Origin: Saccharothrix deserti | Lineage (GTDB): Bacteria; Actinomycetota; Actinomycetes; Mycobacteriales; Pseudonocardiaceae | Direction: 5' to 3' | Length of the DNA stretch: 64,000 nt | Assembly (NCBI RefSeq): GCF_009769385.1 | Contig: NZ_VKAB01000001.1 | Span: forward strand, 310,001 to 374,000 | Translations under genes and position numbers: made by a program | The notes under the pieces: generated by a model | Seen by the model: the letters and a program-made list of their open reading frames with translations, nothing else | Database searches by the model: none | Told to the model about the DNA's origin: nothing | Shown here: positions 38,696 through 47,270 of the stretch, piece after piece | Position numbering within the stretch: the stretch's first letter is position 1 | How the letters are laid out: every line of letters starts with the position of its first letter

Positions 38696-40411
38696 TCACG
38701 GAAGCGGTTCGTACTCGCGCATGGCAGCGATCGAAGTGCCGTTGGCGGTGTTGCCCTCGCGTTCGATCATGATCTCGACCAGGACCGGGCGGCTGGTGCG
38801 GTCGGCTTCCTTCCGGGCCCATTCGAGGCTGTCCCGGATCCGGCCCGGCTCGGTGACCCTGGTGGCCGAGCAGCCGTACGCCTCCATGATCTTGACGTTG
38901 TCCGAGCCGACGGTGTCGTAGTGGATGTCGACCTCGTACTCCATGTCGTAGCCGCCGTGGTCCTCGGCCATCCGGATCAGACCCAGGTACTCGTTGTTCA
39001 GCATGATCAGCACGAACGGGACGTCGTACTGGGCGCCGACGGCCAGTTCCTCCACCAGGAACTGGAACGAGTAGTCGCCCACGACGCCCACCACCTCGGC
39101 GGCCGGGTCGGTGTTCTTGAGCGCTTTCTTCACCCCGATCGCGGCCGGGATCTCCCAACCGAGCGGCCCCGCCTGCCCGCACACCTGGTAGTGCCGCGGC
39201 TTGTGCGCCTTCTGGTGCTGTCCGGACCAGATCTGGTAGAGGCCGATGGCGGTGACGAAGTAGGTGTCCGGGCCGTAGAACTCGTTGATCTCCTTGAACA
39301 CCCGCGGCGCTTTGACCGGCACGGTGTCGAAGTCCTCGCGGCGCAGGAGAGTCGCCTTGAGCTCACGGGTCCGCGCGGTCCAGGCGTTCTCGGGACGAGG
39401 GCCGGTCCGGGTCTTCGCCAACTCCAGGACCGCCCGCAGGAACGCCTTCACGTCCGCGACCACGCCCAGGTCCGGGCCGAACACCTTGCCGATCTGGGTC
39501 GGCTCGACGTCGACGTGGATGAACTTCCGGTCACCGCGGTAGGTCGCCAGGTCACCGGTGTGCCGGTCGCCGAACCTCGCACCCAGCGCCAGCACCAGGT
39601 CGCTCTCCAGGAACGACGCGTTGCCGTACCGCTGGGACGTCTGGATGCCCGTCATCCCGGCGTAGAGCGGGTGGTCCTCGTCGATCGCGCCCTTGCCCAT
39701 CAGGGTGGCCTGGATCGGGACGCGCAGGTGCTCCGCCAGTTCCAGCAGCTCTCCGTGCGCCTCGGCCAGGATCACGCCGCCGCCCGCGAGCAGCAGCGGT
39801 CGTTCGGCGGCCAGGAGCATGTCCAACGCCCGTTCGACGCGCGCCGGGTGTGGTTCCGGTTTGGCCACCGGCAGCGGGGCGTCGATGGTGTGGTCCCACT
39901 CGATCTCCTGCCTCTGCACGTCGATCGGCAGGTCGATCAGCACCGGTCCCGGCCGGCCGGACCGGGCCACGCGGAACGCCTCCCGGAAGATCCACGGCGC
40001 CTGCGCGGCCTCCTTCACCTGCACCGCCCACTTGGTGACGGGCGCGGCGACGGCCACGATGTCGACCGCCTGGAACGCCTCCTGGTGCAGCTTCGTCGTC
40101 GCCGCCTGGCCGGTGATGCACAGGATCGGCACCGAATCCGCCTGCGCGGTGTAGAGACCGGTGATCATGTTGGTGCCCGCCGGACCGGACGTCCCGATCG
40201 CCACGCCGACGTTGCCGGTCGTGCGCGACCAGCCGTCGGCCATGTGCGTGGCGCCTTCCTCGTGCCGGACGATCAGGTGCTCGATCGTGCCGTCTTCCTC
40301 CATCGCCTTGTAGAGCGGCAGGATCGCCGCTCCCGGGCAGCCGAAGACCGTGTCGACCCCTTCGCTCTTCAGGACTTCCACGACCGCTTGCATGACGGGG
40401 ACTCTGGCCAT
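38696..40411 (-). CDS. gcl: Glyoxylate carboligase (with Glu51)
   Basis: A 571-residue thiamin-diphosphate enzyme that joins two glyoxylates into tartronate semialdehyde and CO2. The Gcl-like blocks GTSGPAGTNMITGLY, FQAVDIVAVAAPVTK, SGRPGPVLIDLPIDV and CGQAGPLGWEIPAA run through it, and the ThDP-binding region GDYSFQFLVEELA...NNEYLGLIR is intact (cited in part). An odd point: residue 51 is Glu (VRHEEGATHMADG). The well-studied E. coli Gcl has Val at this place; most other ThDP enzymes have Glu. The gene shares a base with the glxR stop, so the two are coupled. Confidence 0.88.
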   Translation of the reverse strand: MARVPVMQAVVEVLKSEGVDTVFGCPGAAILPLYKAMEEDGTIEHLIVRHEEGATHMADGWSRTTGNVGVAIGTSGPAGTNMITGLYTAQADSVPILCITGQAATTKLHQEAFQAVDIVAVAAPVTKWAVQVKEAAQAPWIFREAFRVARSGRPGPVLIDLPIDVQRQEIEWDHTIDAPLPVAKPEPHPARVERALDMLLAAERPLLLAGGGVILAEAHGELLELAEHLRVPIQATLMGKGAIDEDHPLYAGMTGIQTSQRYGNASFLESDLVLALGARFGDRHTGDLATYRGDRKFIHVDVEPTQIGKVFGPDLGVVADVKAFLRAVLELAKTRTGPRPENAWTARTRELKATLLRREDFDTVPVKAPRVFKEINEFYGPDTYFVTAIGLYQIWSGQHQKAHKPRHYQVCGQAGPLGWEIPAAIGVKKALKNTDPAAEVVGVVGDYSFQFLVEELAVGAQYDVPFVLIMLNNEYLGLIRMAEDHGGYDMEYEVDIHYDTVGSDNVKIMEAYGCSATRVTEPGRIRDSLEWARKEADRTSRPVLVEIMIEREGNTANGTSIAAMREYEPLP

Positions 40412-41283
40412 CAGGCCCTCCCGGAGAAGTTCTCGACGACCTTCAACAACGCCGAGTGGTCGAGGGATCCGTACCCCTGTGCCCGGCCGGACGCGATGAG
40501 CTGGGCGATCAGCCCCGTCACCGGTAGTGCGACGTCGACCTGGCGGGCCGCGGCGAGCGCGATGCCCATGTCCTTGTGGTGCAGGTCGATGCGGAAACCC
40601 GGCTGGAACTCGCGCGCGATCATCGTCTCGCGCTTGAGGTCCAGGATCCGGTTGGCGGCCAGCCCGCCCGCCAGCACGTCCAAGCCCGCCTTGGCGTCCA
40701 CTCCGGACGCTTCCAGCAGCACGATCGCCTCGGCCACCAGGGCGTAGATGCCGCCGACCATGAGCTGGTTCGCGGCCTTCACCACCTGGCCCGCGCCGTG
40801 CGGGCCGACGTGGACGACCGTCTTGCCGAGGGTGTCGAGGATCGGCCTCGCGGCGGCGAAATCGGCCTCCTCACCGCCGACCATGATCGACAACGTGGCC
40901 TGCTCCGCGCCGGTCTCGCCGCCGGAGACCGGCGCGTCGAGCACGCGCACACCCCGTTTCGCGCCTGCCTCGGCCACGGCGAGGGACGTCTCCGGGCGGA
41001 TCGTGCTCATGTCGATCAGCAACGTGCCGTGGGCGACCTCGTCGAGGACCGTGCCGAGGACGACCTCTTCCACCTGCGGGTGGTTCGGCAGCATGGTGAT
41101 GACGACTTCGGCGTCCTCGACCGCGTCACGCGCGCTCGCCGCCGCCGTGCCGCCCGCCGCGGTGAGCTTGGCGAGTGCCTCCTGGTTCAGGTCGAATCCG
41201 GTGACCTGGTGGCCCGCGGCGACCAGGTGGGCGGACATGGGCGTGCCCATGATGCCCAGTCCGATGAAACCGATCCTGCTCAT
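40411..41283 (-). CDS. glxR: Tartronate semialdehyde reductase (2-hydroxy-3-oxopropionate reductase)
   Basis: A 290-residue beta-hydroxyacid dehydrogenase: NAD(P) site GFIGLGIMGTPM, substrate motif DAPVSGGETGA, catalytic lysine in GQVVKAANQLMVGG, and KDMGIAL near the end. It reduces tartronate semialdehyde, the Gcl product, to glycerate. It overlaps hyi by 4 bases upstream and touches gcl downstream. Confidence 0.93.
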   Translation of the reverse strand: MSRIGFIGLGIMGTPMSAHLVAAGHQVTGFDLNQEALAKLTAAGGTAAASARDAVEDAEVVITMLPNHPQVEEVVLGTVLDEVAHGTLLIDMSTIRPETSLAVAEAGAKRGVRVLDAPVSGGETGAEQATLSIMVGGEEADFAAARPILDTLGKTVVHVGPHGAGQVVKAANQLMVGGIYALVAEAIVLLEASGVDAKAGLDVLAGGLAANRILDLKRETMIAREFQPGFRIDLHHKDMGIALAAARQVDVALPVTGLIAQLIASGRAQGYGSLDHSALLKVVENFSGRA

Positions 41284-42059
41284 CGCTGCCCCTTCCCCGT
41301 GCTCCGGTCCTTCTCGGGAAGCCAGTCGAAGCCGCCGGTCGTCGCCTTGTACTCGAGGCCGACGTAGCCCTGGTAGCCGTTGGCCTCGAGCTTCGAGAGG
41401 TAGCCGAAGAGGTCGAGTTCCCCGGTGCCGGGCTCGCCGCGGCCCGGCGCGTCGGCGATCTGCACGTGGCCGATGCGGTCCACGTGGTCGGCGACGACGG
41501 CGTCCAGGTCGTCACCGTTGACGGCGAGGTGGTAGAGGTCGGCGAGCAGCGCGACGTTCTCGCGGCCGACCTGGTCGATGAATTCCAACGCGTCGGCGGC
41601 GGTGAGCAACGGGTAGTCCGGCGCGCCGGAGAGCGGCTCCACCAGGACCACCGCGCCGATCTCGGCGGCCACGTCGGCGGCGTACGCGAGGTTGTCCAGC
41701 GCCGTGTCCGTGGTGGGGAAGTTGCCGTGCAGCGCGTTGAAGGCGCGGCAGCCGAGCCGGGTGGCGATACCGGCCGCGATCTCCACGTTGGCGCGGAACT
41801 CCGACTGCCTGCCGGGCCACGCCACCAGGCCGCGGTCGCCGGCGGGCATGTCGCCCGCGAAGAAGTTGAGCCCGACCAGCCGGACACCGGCGTCGGTGAC
41901 GGCCGCCTCGAACGCCTCGATCTCGCGCGACGGCGGCACGGCTTCGGCGAACGGCCACCAGAACTCGACCGCGTCGAACCCGGCCGCCCGCGCCGCGGCG
42001 GGCCGTTCCAGCACCGGGAGGTCGGTGAACAGGATCGACAGGTTGACGTCGTACCGCAT
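41280..42059 (-). CDS. hyi: Hydroxypyruvate isomerase
   Basis: A 259-residue TIM-barrel protein with the Hyi pattern: start MRYDVNLSILFTDLPVLERP, FWWPF, LNFFAGDMPAGDRG, EPLSGAPDYPL, LYHLAVNGDD and GYVGLEYKA. It interconverts hydroxypyruvate and tartronate semialdehyde beside Gcl. First gene of the leftward purine operon; divergent from uraD with an operator-rich 157-base gap. Confidence 0.93.
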   Translation of the reverse strand: MRYDVNLSILFTDLPVLERPAAARAAGFDAVEFWWPFAEAVPPSREIEAFEAAVTDAGVRLVGLNFFAGDMPAGDRGLVAWPGRQSEFRANVEIAAGIATRLGCRAFNALHGNFPTTDTALDNLAYAADVAAEIGAVVLVEPLSGAPDYPLLTAADALEFIDQVGRENVALLADLYHLAVNGDDLDAVVADHVDRIGHVQIADAPGRGEPGTGELDLFGYLSKLEANGYQGYVGLEYKATTGGFDWLPEKDRSTGKGQR

Positions 42060-42069
42060 AGGCTTAACC

Positions 42070-42096
42070 TTCCACAATGCGGAAGCTATCTTCCGT
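42070..42096 (-). promoter_or_regulatory. IclR-type operator before hyi
   Basis: A GCGGAA-N6-TTCCGT dyad (42079-42096) overlaps the 15-mer TTCCACAATGCGGAA (42070-42084). A 13-of-15 copy of this 15-mer lies at 47293-47307 in front of iclR/aceB. It is 11 bases before the hyi start, so it would block hyi transcription or translation initiation if bound. Confidence 0.55.
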
Positions 42097-42139
42097 ACAT
42101 CGAGAGAGTAGGCAGGTTTTCGACGGCGGCGCAAGACTG

Positions 42140-42194
42140 TTGACACGCTCGGAGGGCGCTCGTACCGTCCCTCTTTGCGGAAATGTGATTCCGC
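42140..42194 (+). promoter_or_regulatory. uraD promoter with overlapping operator
   Basis: A TTGACA box (42140-42145), a 17-base spacer and TACCGT (42163-42168) form a good sigma-70-type promoter. The dyad GCGGAA-N6-TTCCGC (42177-42182 and 42189-42194) lies just downstream of the expected start point, where a repressor would block the polymerase. uraD begins at 42217. Confidence 0.65.
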
Positions 42195-42216
42195 GATACA
42201 GAAATAGGGAGCCTTA

Positions 42217-42702
42217 GTGCCCGATCTAGAGGGGTTCAACTCCGCGCCTCCGGAGCAGCTCCGGCCCCTGCTCACCGAATGCCTCGCGGTACCGCGCTGG
42301 GTCGACGCGCTGCTGGCCGGCCGCCCCTACGCCGACGTGGACGCGCTGCTCGCCGCATCCGACCGGTTCGCCGACCTGAGCGACGACGAGGTCCACGCCG
42401 CCATCGCGGGCCACCCGCGCATCGGGGAGAGGACCGCGGGAGACGGCGTGTCCGCCAAGTGGTCCGCCGACGAGCAGTCCGGCGTCACGGCGTCGCTCGC
42501 CGACCGGCTGCTGGCGGCCAACGCCGCCTACGAGGACCACTTCGGCCACATCTACCTGGTGTGCGCGACCGGGCTGAGCGGCGAGCAGATGCTGGCCGAC
42601 CTCTCGGCGCGGATGGACAACCCGCCGGACGTGGAACTGCGCGTGGTGAACCGGGAACTGGCGAAGATCGCGGCACTGCGGTTGAGGAAGGTGCTGGCAT
42701 GA
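42217..42702 (+). CDS. uraD: OHCU decarboxylase
   Basis: A 161-residue enzyme that decarboxylates 2-oxo-4-hydroxy-4-carboxy-5-ureidoimidazoline to S-allantoin. The catalytic histidine is His66 in GHPRIGER. GTG 42217 has AGGGAG 5 bases upstream. First gene of the rightward uraD-uraH-uricase operon; its stop overlaps the uraH start by 4 bases. Confidence 0.95.
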   Translation: MPDLEGFNSAPPEQLRPLLTECLAVPRWVDALLAGRPYADVDALLAASDRFADLSDDEVHAAIAGHPRIGERTAGDGVSAKWSADEQSGVTASLADRLLAANAAYEDHFGHIYLVCATGLSGEQMLADLSARMDNPPDVELRVVNRELAKIAALRLRKVLA

Positions 42703-43004
42703 CCACGCTCTCCACCCACGTGCTCGACGCCGAGCTGGGCCGCCCGAAGGTGGGCGTGCCGGTCCGGTTGGAGCGGGACAGCGCCGTACTGGCCGAGGGC
42801 CTGACCGACGACGACGGCCGGCTGAGGTTCACCGACACGCTGTTCCCCGGCGTGTACCGGCTGGTGTTCGAGGTCGACGCGCTGTTCTACCCGGAGATCG
42901 CCATCACGTTCCGGGTCGTCGCGGAGCGCGAGGGCGGCCCGCCGCACCTGCACCTGCCGATCCTGTTGAGCCCGTTCGCATTCACGACCTACCGAGGGAG
43001 CTGA
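42699..43004 (+). CDS. uraH: 5-hydroxyisourate hydrolase
   Basis: A 101-residue transthyretin-like protein. His7 (STHVLDAELGRP) and the C-terminal YRGS signature are intact, and PHLHLPILLSPF is the usual strand before it. It hydrolyses HIU made by uricase. Coupled to uraD by ATGA and followed by uricase after 3 bases. Confidence 0.96.
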   Translation: MTTLSTHVLDAELGRPKVGVPVRLERDSAVLAEGLTDDDGRLRFTDTLFPGVYRLVFEVDALFYPEIAITFRVVAEREGGPPHLHLPILLSPFAFTTYRGS

Positions 43005-43007
43005 CCC

Positions 43008-43913
43008 ATGGCCATCGTCCTGGGGCCGAACCAGTACGGGAAGGCGGAGAACCGCCTCGTCACGGTGACCCGCAACGGCGCCGTGCACACGATCAAGGAC
43101 CTCACGGTCAGCACCTCCCTGCGCGGCGACCTCGCGGACACCCACCTCACCGGCGACAACGCCAAGGTGCTGGCGACCGACACGCAGAAGAACACCGTCT
43201 ACGCCTTCGCCAAGGAGTCGCCGGTCGGCGAGATCGAGGACTTCGCGCTGCGCCTCGGTCGGCACTTCGTCTCCACGCAGGAGGCCATCACCGGCGCACG
43301 CGTGCTCATCGACGAGCACTCGTGGGAGCGGATCGAGGGCAACGACCACTCGTTCGTGCAAGGCAGCAACGAGAAGCGCACGACGGCGGTGACCGTCGAG
43401 GGCGAGCGCGCGTGGGTCGTGTCGGGTGTGCGGGACATGGTGGTGCTCAAGTCGACCGGGTCGGAGTTCCACGGCTTCCCGCGCGACAAGTACACGACGC
43501 TGAAAGAGACGAACGACCGGATCCTGGCCACTTCGGTGACCGCGCGGTGGCGGTACCAGAGCCTCGGCGGAGCCGACGATCAGACCACCGTCGGGATGGA
43601 CTGGGCGAAGAGCTTCGCCGAGATCCGGCGGTTGCTGCTGGCCACGTTCGCGGCCAAGCACAGCCTGTCGTTGCAGCAGACCCTGTACGCGATGGGCGAG
43701 GCGGTGTTGCGGGACCGGCCGGAGGTGGCCGAGGTGCGGCTGTCGATGCCGAACAAGCACCACTTCGCGGTCGACCTGTCCGCGTTCGGGCTGGAGAACG
43801 ACAACGAGGTGTTCTACGCCGCCGACCGGCCGTACGGGCTCATCGAGGGGTCCGTGCTGCGTGACGACGCCGAGGACGCCGGGTCGGCCTGGTACACCCT
43901 GCCGTCGTTCTGA
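43008..43913 (+). CDS. uao: Uricase (urate oxidase)
   Basis: A 301-residue cofactor-free oxidase with two T-fold domains. Visible landmarks are NQYGKAENR with the catalytic lysine, the threonine in LATDTQKNT, HSFVQGSNEKR, GFPRDKYTTLKETNDRILAT and the end motif NKHHFAVDLSAFG. It oxidises urate to 5-hydroxyisourate with O2. It completes a three-step urate-to-allantoin operon. A terminator follows at 43926. Confidence 0.96.
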   Translation: MAIVLGPNQYGKAENRLVTVTRNGAVHTIKDLTVSTSLRGDLADTHLTGDNAKVLATDTQKNTVYAFAKESPVGEIEDFALRLGRHFVSTQEAITGARVLIDEHSWERIEGNDHSFVQGSNEKRTTAVTVEGERAWVVSGVRDMVVLKSTGSEFHGFPRDKYTTLKETNDRILATSVTARWRYQSLGGADDQTTVGMDWAKSFAEIRRLLLATFAAKHSLSLQQTLYAMGEAVLRDRPEVAEVRLSMPNKHHFAVDLSAFGLENDNEVFYAADRPYGLIEGSVLRDDAEDAGSAWYTLPSF

Positions 43914-43925
43914 CCCCGGCCGCCG

Positions 43926-43954
43926 ACCGTGCTCCCGGGCCCTGGGAGCACGGT
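43926..43954. terminator. Bidirectional hairpin between uricase and the Imm1-like gene
   Basis: Perfect 11-base arms ACCGTGCTCCC (43926-43936) and GGGAGCACGGT (43944-43954) with a 7-base loop, in the 50-base gap between two convergent genes. Confidence 0.75.
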
Positions 43955-43963
43955 CAGTTCCGG

Positions 43964-44437
43964 TCAGTTCCCGGTCACTTCCCTCCGGTGCAGCGCCATC
44001 CGCTGCAACCGCCAGGAGTGGAACAGGTCGGCTTCCTCGTACCAGTCGACGACGGTCGGCCGGCGGGCGGTGACCATGAACTCCAGCAGGATCTCGCGGT
44101 ACGTCGCCAGCGGCACGCCCACGCCCGGCGGGAAGTCCGTGTACGCCTCGTCCACGTACGGCGCGTCCGGTTCGCCCTTCGGCCAGCCGGTGAACTCGTT
44201 GTCCACGTAGTTGAGGTAGCCCCACGGGCCGCGGATGGCGAGCACCAGGTTGTGGTCGCTCTCCCCTTCCGCGTCCAACTCGCGCCCGAAGTGCTCCAGC
44301 ATCCCGTCGTTGCACTCCGGCCGCGCCAAGGCGGCGATGAGCACGTCCACGTCCGCCGCGCACGCCACCACCTGGTAGCGGAACTCCGCCCGCTCCAGGT
44401 CCGGCAGCCCGGTCCACAACCCGGCCCGCATGGTCAT
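43964..44437 (-). CDS. Imm1-like immunity protein (tentative)
   Basis: A 157-residue soluble acidic protein. The pattern GPWGYLNYVDNE, then a Tyr/Pro-rich YTDFPPGVGVPLATYREILLEF and RRPTVVDW resembles the Imm1 family found with polymorphic toxins and contact-dependent systems in actinobacteria. No toxin gene is next to it, so it would be an orphan. ATG 44437 is chosen because AGGG lies about 7 bases upstream; GTG 44443 and ATG 44431 are alternatives. The family call is from memory of the pattern and is only moderately certain. Confidence 0.5.
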   Translation of the reverse strand: MTMRAGLWTGLPDLERAEFRYQVVACAADVDVLIAALARPECNDGMLEHFGRELDAEGESDHNLVLAIRGPWGYLNYVDNEFTGWPKGEPDAPYVDEAYTDFPPGVGVPLATYREILLEFMVTARRPTVVDWYEEADLFHSWRLQRMALHRREVTGN

Positions 44438-44514
44438 GCACACACCCTGGCCGCTGCCGGGCGGATCGGCTGTTTACCGGTTCGAGGATCACCCCATCAA
44501 GCGACGCCGCGCGG

Positions 44515-45711
44515 TCATTCCCTCCTGGCGAGCGCCTGGAGATCGGTCACGGTGAGTCCGGTGGCGCGGCGGATCTCGTCCTCGTCCAGGGCACCGCAGT
44601 CCAGGGCGCGGATGAACGACGTGGACAGCGCCTGCGCGGTCGCGGGCTCGTCCAGCACCGAGCCACCGGCGCGTTCCACGTACGCCTTGAGCCTGCGGGC
44701 GTCCGCCTCCACGCCTTCCAGGTAGAACGCGTGCACGGCCGCGTACCTGGTCACCAGCTGCGCCGGGTGCAGGTCCCAGCCCTGGTAGAAGCCGTGCGCC
44801 AACGAGCGGCGCACCAGCCGGTAGTGCGTGCGCCAGCCCTCGTGGACGTCGTCGCCCACCGGCAGCACGTTGGTCGAGCCGTCCGACAGGGCGACGCCGG
44901 TGCCCGCCGCGGACACCTGCATGACGTTGCGCGCGAAATCGCACGCGCCGTGCGCCAGGTGCTGGTGCGCCGCGCCAAGACCGCAGCCCGCCGTGTAGTC
45001 GTACGTGCCGAAGTGCAGGCCGGTCACCCGGCCGCGGCCCGCCTCGATGAACCTCGGGATGGCCAGCCTGCCCTGCGGGTCCACGATCGACCGGGTCGTC
45101 TCGATCTGGATCTCGAACCGCAGCGGCAGCCCGAACAGGTCCAGGACGTCGCCGAACACCTCCACCTGCGCCACCGAGGTGACCTTCGGGAACGTGATCA
45201 CGAACCCGTCGGGCGCCTCGCCCAACGCGGTGAGGAAGACGTCCAGCGTCCGGATGCCGCGCTCGCGCAGCGCCCTGGTGTCGAACGACTTCATCCGCAG
45301 CCCGAACCGCAGCGGCGCCACACCGTCCCGCAGCCAGTCCCGCACGACGAGCGCGGTGCGTTCGGCGTCCGCGTCCTCCTCTTCGTCGGAGCGGACGCCG
45401 TAGCCGTCCTCGAAGTCGATGCGCAGGTCCTCCACCGGCTCACCGCCCAGCTTCGACCGCACGCGGCCGTGCACGACCTCCGCCAGTTCGGGCGGCAGGC
45501 CGAGCACGTCCGCGAGGCCGTCGGGTGCGTGGTCGTCCAACGCCGCAAGCGCTTGCGCACCCCAATCGCGCAAGGTGGACGACGTCACGCGGTCGGCGGG
45601 CGCGTAGCAGGTGTGCACCGGCTGCCTGCCCGCCGGCGCGCGCAGCTCCACGTCGGACAGCCGCGCGGTGACCGCCCGCACCGCCTCCGCCGACAACGAC
45701 GTCCGCGGCAC
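44515..45711 (-). CDS. HpcH/HpaI aldolase / citrate-lyase-like protein (DUF6986-type)
   Basis: A 398-residue protein related to CitE-like lyases: DLRIDFEDGYGVR with acidic metal ligands, FEIQIETTRSIVD (Gln/Glu pair), GLHFGTYDYTAGCG, and GWDLHPAQL. The C-terminal 70 residues are helical. It starts with GTG 45711, one base after the malate synthase stop, so it is co-translated with aceB. CitE-like lyases cleave or form malyl- or citramalyl-CoA. A link to glyoxylate metabolism is inferred from position; the substrate is unknown. Confidence 0.8.
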   Translation of the reverse strand: MPRTSLSAEAVRAVTARLSDVELRAPAGRQPVHTCYAPADRVTSSTLRDWGAQALAALDDHAPDGLADVLGLPPELAEVVHGRVRSKLGGEPVEDLRIDFEDGYGVRSDEEEDADAERTALVVRDWLRDGVAPLRFGLRMKSFDTRALRERGIRTLDVFLTALGEAPDGFVITFPKVTSVAQVEVFGDVLDLFGLPLRFEIQIETTRSIVDPQGRLAIPRFIEAGRGRVTGLHFGTYDYTAGCGLGAAHQHLAHGACDFARNVMQVSAAGTGVALSDGSTNVLPVGDDVHEGWRTHYRLVRRSLAHGFYQGWDLHPAQLVTRYAAVHAFYLEGVEADARRLKAYVERAGGSVLDEPATAQALSTSFIRALDCGALDEDEIRRATGLTVTDLQALARRE

Positions 45712-45712
45712 G

Positions 45713-47245
45713 TCAGCCGATCCGCTCGTAGGCGGGCAGGGTCAGGAAGTCCACGAACTCGTCGGCCAGCGCGACCTGCTCGAACAGCTCCACGGCCAGG
45801 TCCAGGTGCTCGCCTTCGAGCTTCTCGCGCACCTGCGCCAACACCGTGCGGACCAGGTCGGCGGTGACCGGCGTGCCGTCGTCCAGCACCACGTCGTTGT
45901 GCACCCACTGCCACAGCTGGGACCGGGAGATCTCGGCCGTGGCGGCGTCCTCCATCAGGTTGTGGATGGCCGCCGCGCCGTTGCCGCCGAGCCACGACAG
46001 CAGGTACCGCACGCCGACGTCCACGGCCGACTCCACGCCCGCGCGGGTCGCGCTGCCGCCGGCGGACTTGAAGTCCAGCAGCTGCTCGGCGGTGACGGAC
46101 ACCTCGGGCCGCAGCACGTCGAGCTGGTTGGGCTTGTCCCCCAGCTTCGCGTCGAAGATCTCCCGGCACACCGGCACCAGGTCGGGGTGCGCCACCCACG
46201 AGCCGTCGAACCCGTCACCCGCTTCACGGTTCTTGTCCGCGCGCACCTTCTCCAGCGCCTGCGCGGTGACCTCCGGGTCACGCCGGTTCGGGATGAACGC
46301 GGCCATACCGCCCATCGCGAACGCACCGCGCTTGTGGCACGTGCGCACCAGCAACTCGGTGTAGGCGCGCATGAACGGCGCGGTCATCGTGACGCTGTTG
46401 CGGTCGGGCAGCACGAAGTCGGAGCCTGCGTCGCGGAAGTACTTGATGGCGCTGAACAGGTAGTCCCAGCGGCCCGCGTTCAGGCCCGACGCGTGGTCGC
46501 GCAGCTCGTAGAGGATCTCCTCCATCTCGAACGCGGCGGGGATCGTCTCGATCAGCACGGTCGCCCGGATCGTGCCGTGCGGGACGCCGAGCCGTTCCTG
46601 CGCGGCGGTGAACACGGAGTTCCACAGCCGGGCTTCGAGGTGACTCTCCATCTTCGGCAGGTAGTAGTACGGCCGGCCGAGTGACGCATTGTGGAAGAAG
46701 TGCAGGCCGAAGTCGACCAGCGCGCCCACAGCGGGCCTGCCGTCGATCTCGATGTGCCGCTCGGGCAGGTGCCAGCCGCGCGGCCGGACCACGATCGTCG
46801 GCCGGGCCACGTCGTCGCGCAGCGCGTAGTGCTTGCCCTCCGGGGACGTGTGCTCGATCGTGCCGCGCGCCGCGTCGTAGAGGTTGACCTGGCCGGAGAC
46901 GACGTTGTGCCAGTGCGGCGTGTTGGCGTCCTCCAGGTCGGCCAGCCACACCTTCGCGCCGGAGTTCAGCGCGTTGATGGTCATCTTCCGCTCGGTCGGG
47001 CCGGTGATCTCGACCCGCCGGTCGAGCAGCGGCTCGGGCGCTTCGGCAACCCGCCAGTCGCCCTCGCGGACTTCCCTGGTCTCGTCCAGGAAGCCCAGCG
47101 GGCGGCGCTGCGTGCGGCGGCGCATCAACGCGGCGTGTTCGAGCCCGAACGACCGGTGCAGGCCGGCCACGAACTCCAGCGCGTCCGGCGTGAGGATCTC
47201 GTCCCCGCGCTCCACTTCGCCCCCGAGGACGCGAACACCGGACAT
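45713..47245 (-). CDS. aceB: Malate synthase A
   Basis: A 510-residue enzyme condensing glyoxylate with acetyl-CoA to malate. The family signature runs from KMESHLEARLWN through GTIRATVLIETIPAAFEMEEI, and the DVGVRYLLSWLGGNGAAA and SRSQLWQWVHN segments are intact. The frame is open further upstream, but the extra residues lie inside the divergent promoter region; ATG 47245 is preferred. It gives a second outlet for purine-derived glyoxylate besides Gcl and is divergent from iclR. Confidence 0.93.
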   Translation of the reverse strand: MSGVRVLGGEVERGDEILTPDALEFVAGLHRSFGLEHAALMRRRTQRRPLGFLDETREVREGDWRVAEAPEPLLDRRVEITGPTERKMTINALNSGAKVWLADLEDANTPHWHNVVSGQVNLYDAARGTIEHTSPEGKHYALRDDVARPTIVVRPRGWHLPERHIEIDGRPAVGALVDFGLHFFHNASLGRPYYYLPKMESHLEARLWNSVFTAAQERLGVPHGTIRATVLIETIPAAFEMEEILYELRDHASGLNAGRWDYLFSAIKYFRDAGSDFVLPDRNSVTMTAPFMRAYTELLVRTCHKRGAFAMGGMAAFIPNRRDPEVTAQALEKVRADKNREAGDGFDGSWVAHPDLVPVCREIFDAKLGDKPNQLDVLRPEVSVTAEQLLDFKSAGGSATRAGVESAVDVGVRYLLSWLGGNGAAAIHNLMEDAATAEISRSQLWQWVHNDVVLDDGTPVTADLVRTVLAQVREKLEGEHLDLAVELFEQVALADEFVDFLTLPAYERIG

Positions 47246-47270
47246 GGAAGTCCACCTCGATTCCGATCGG

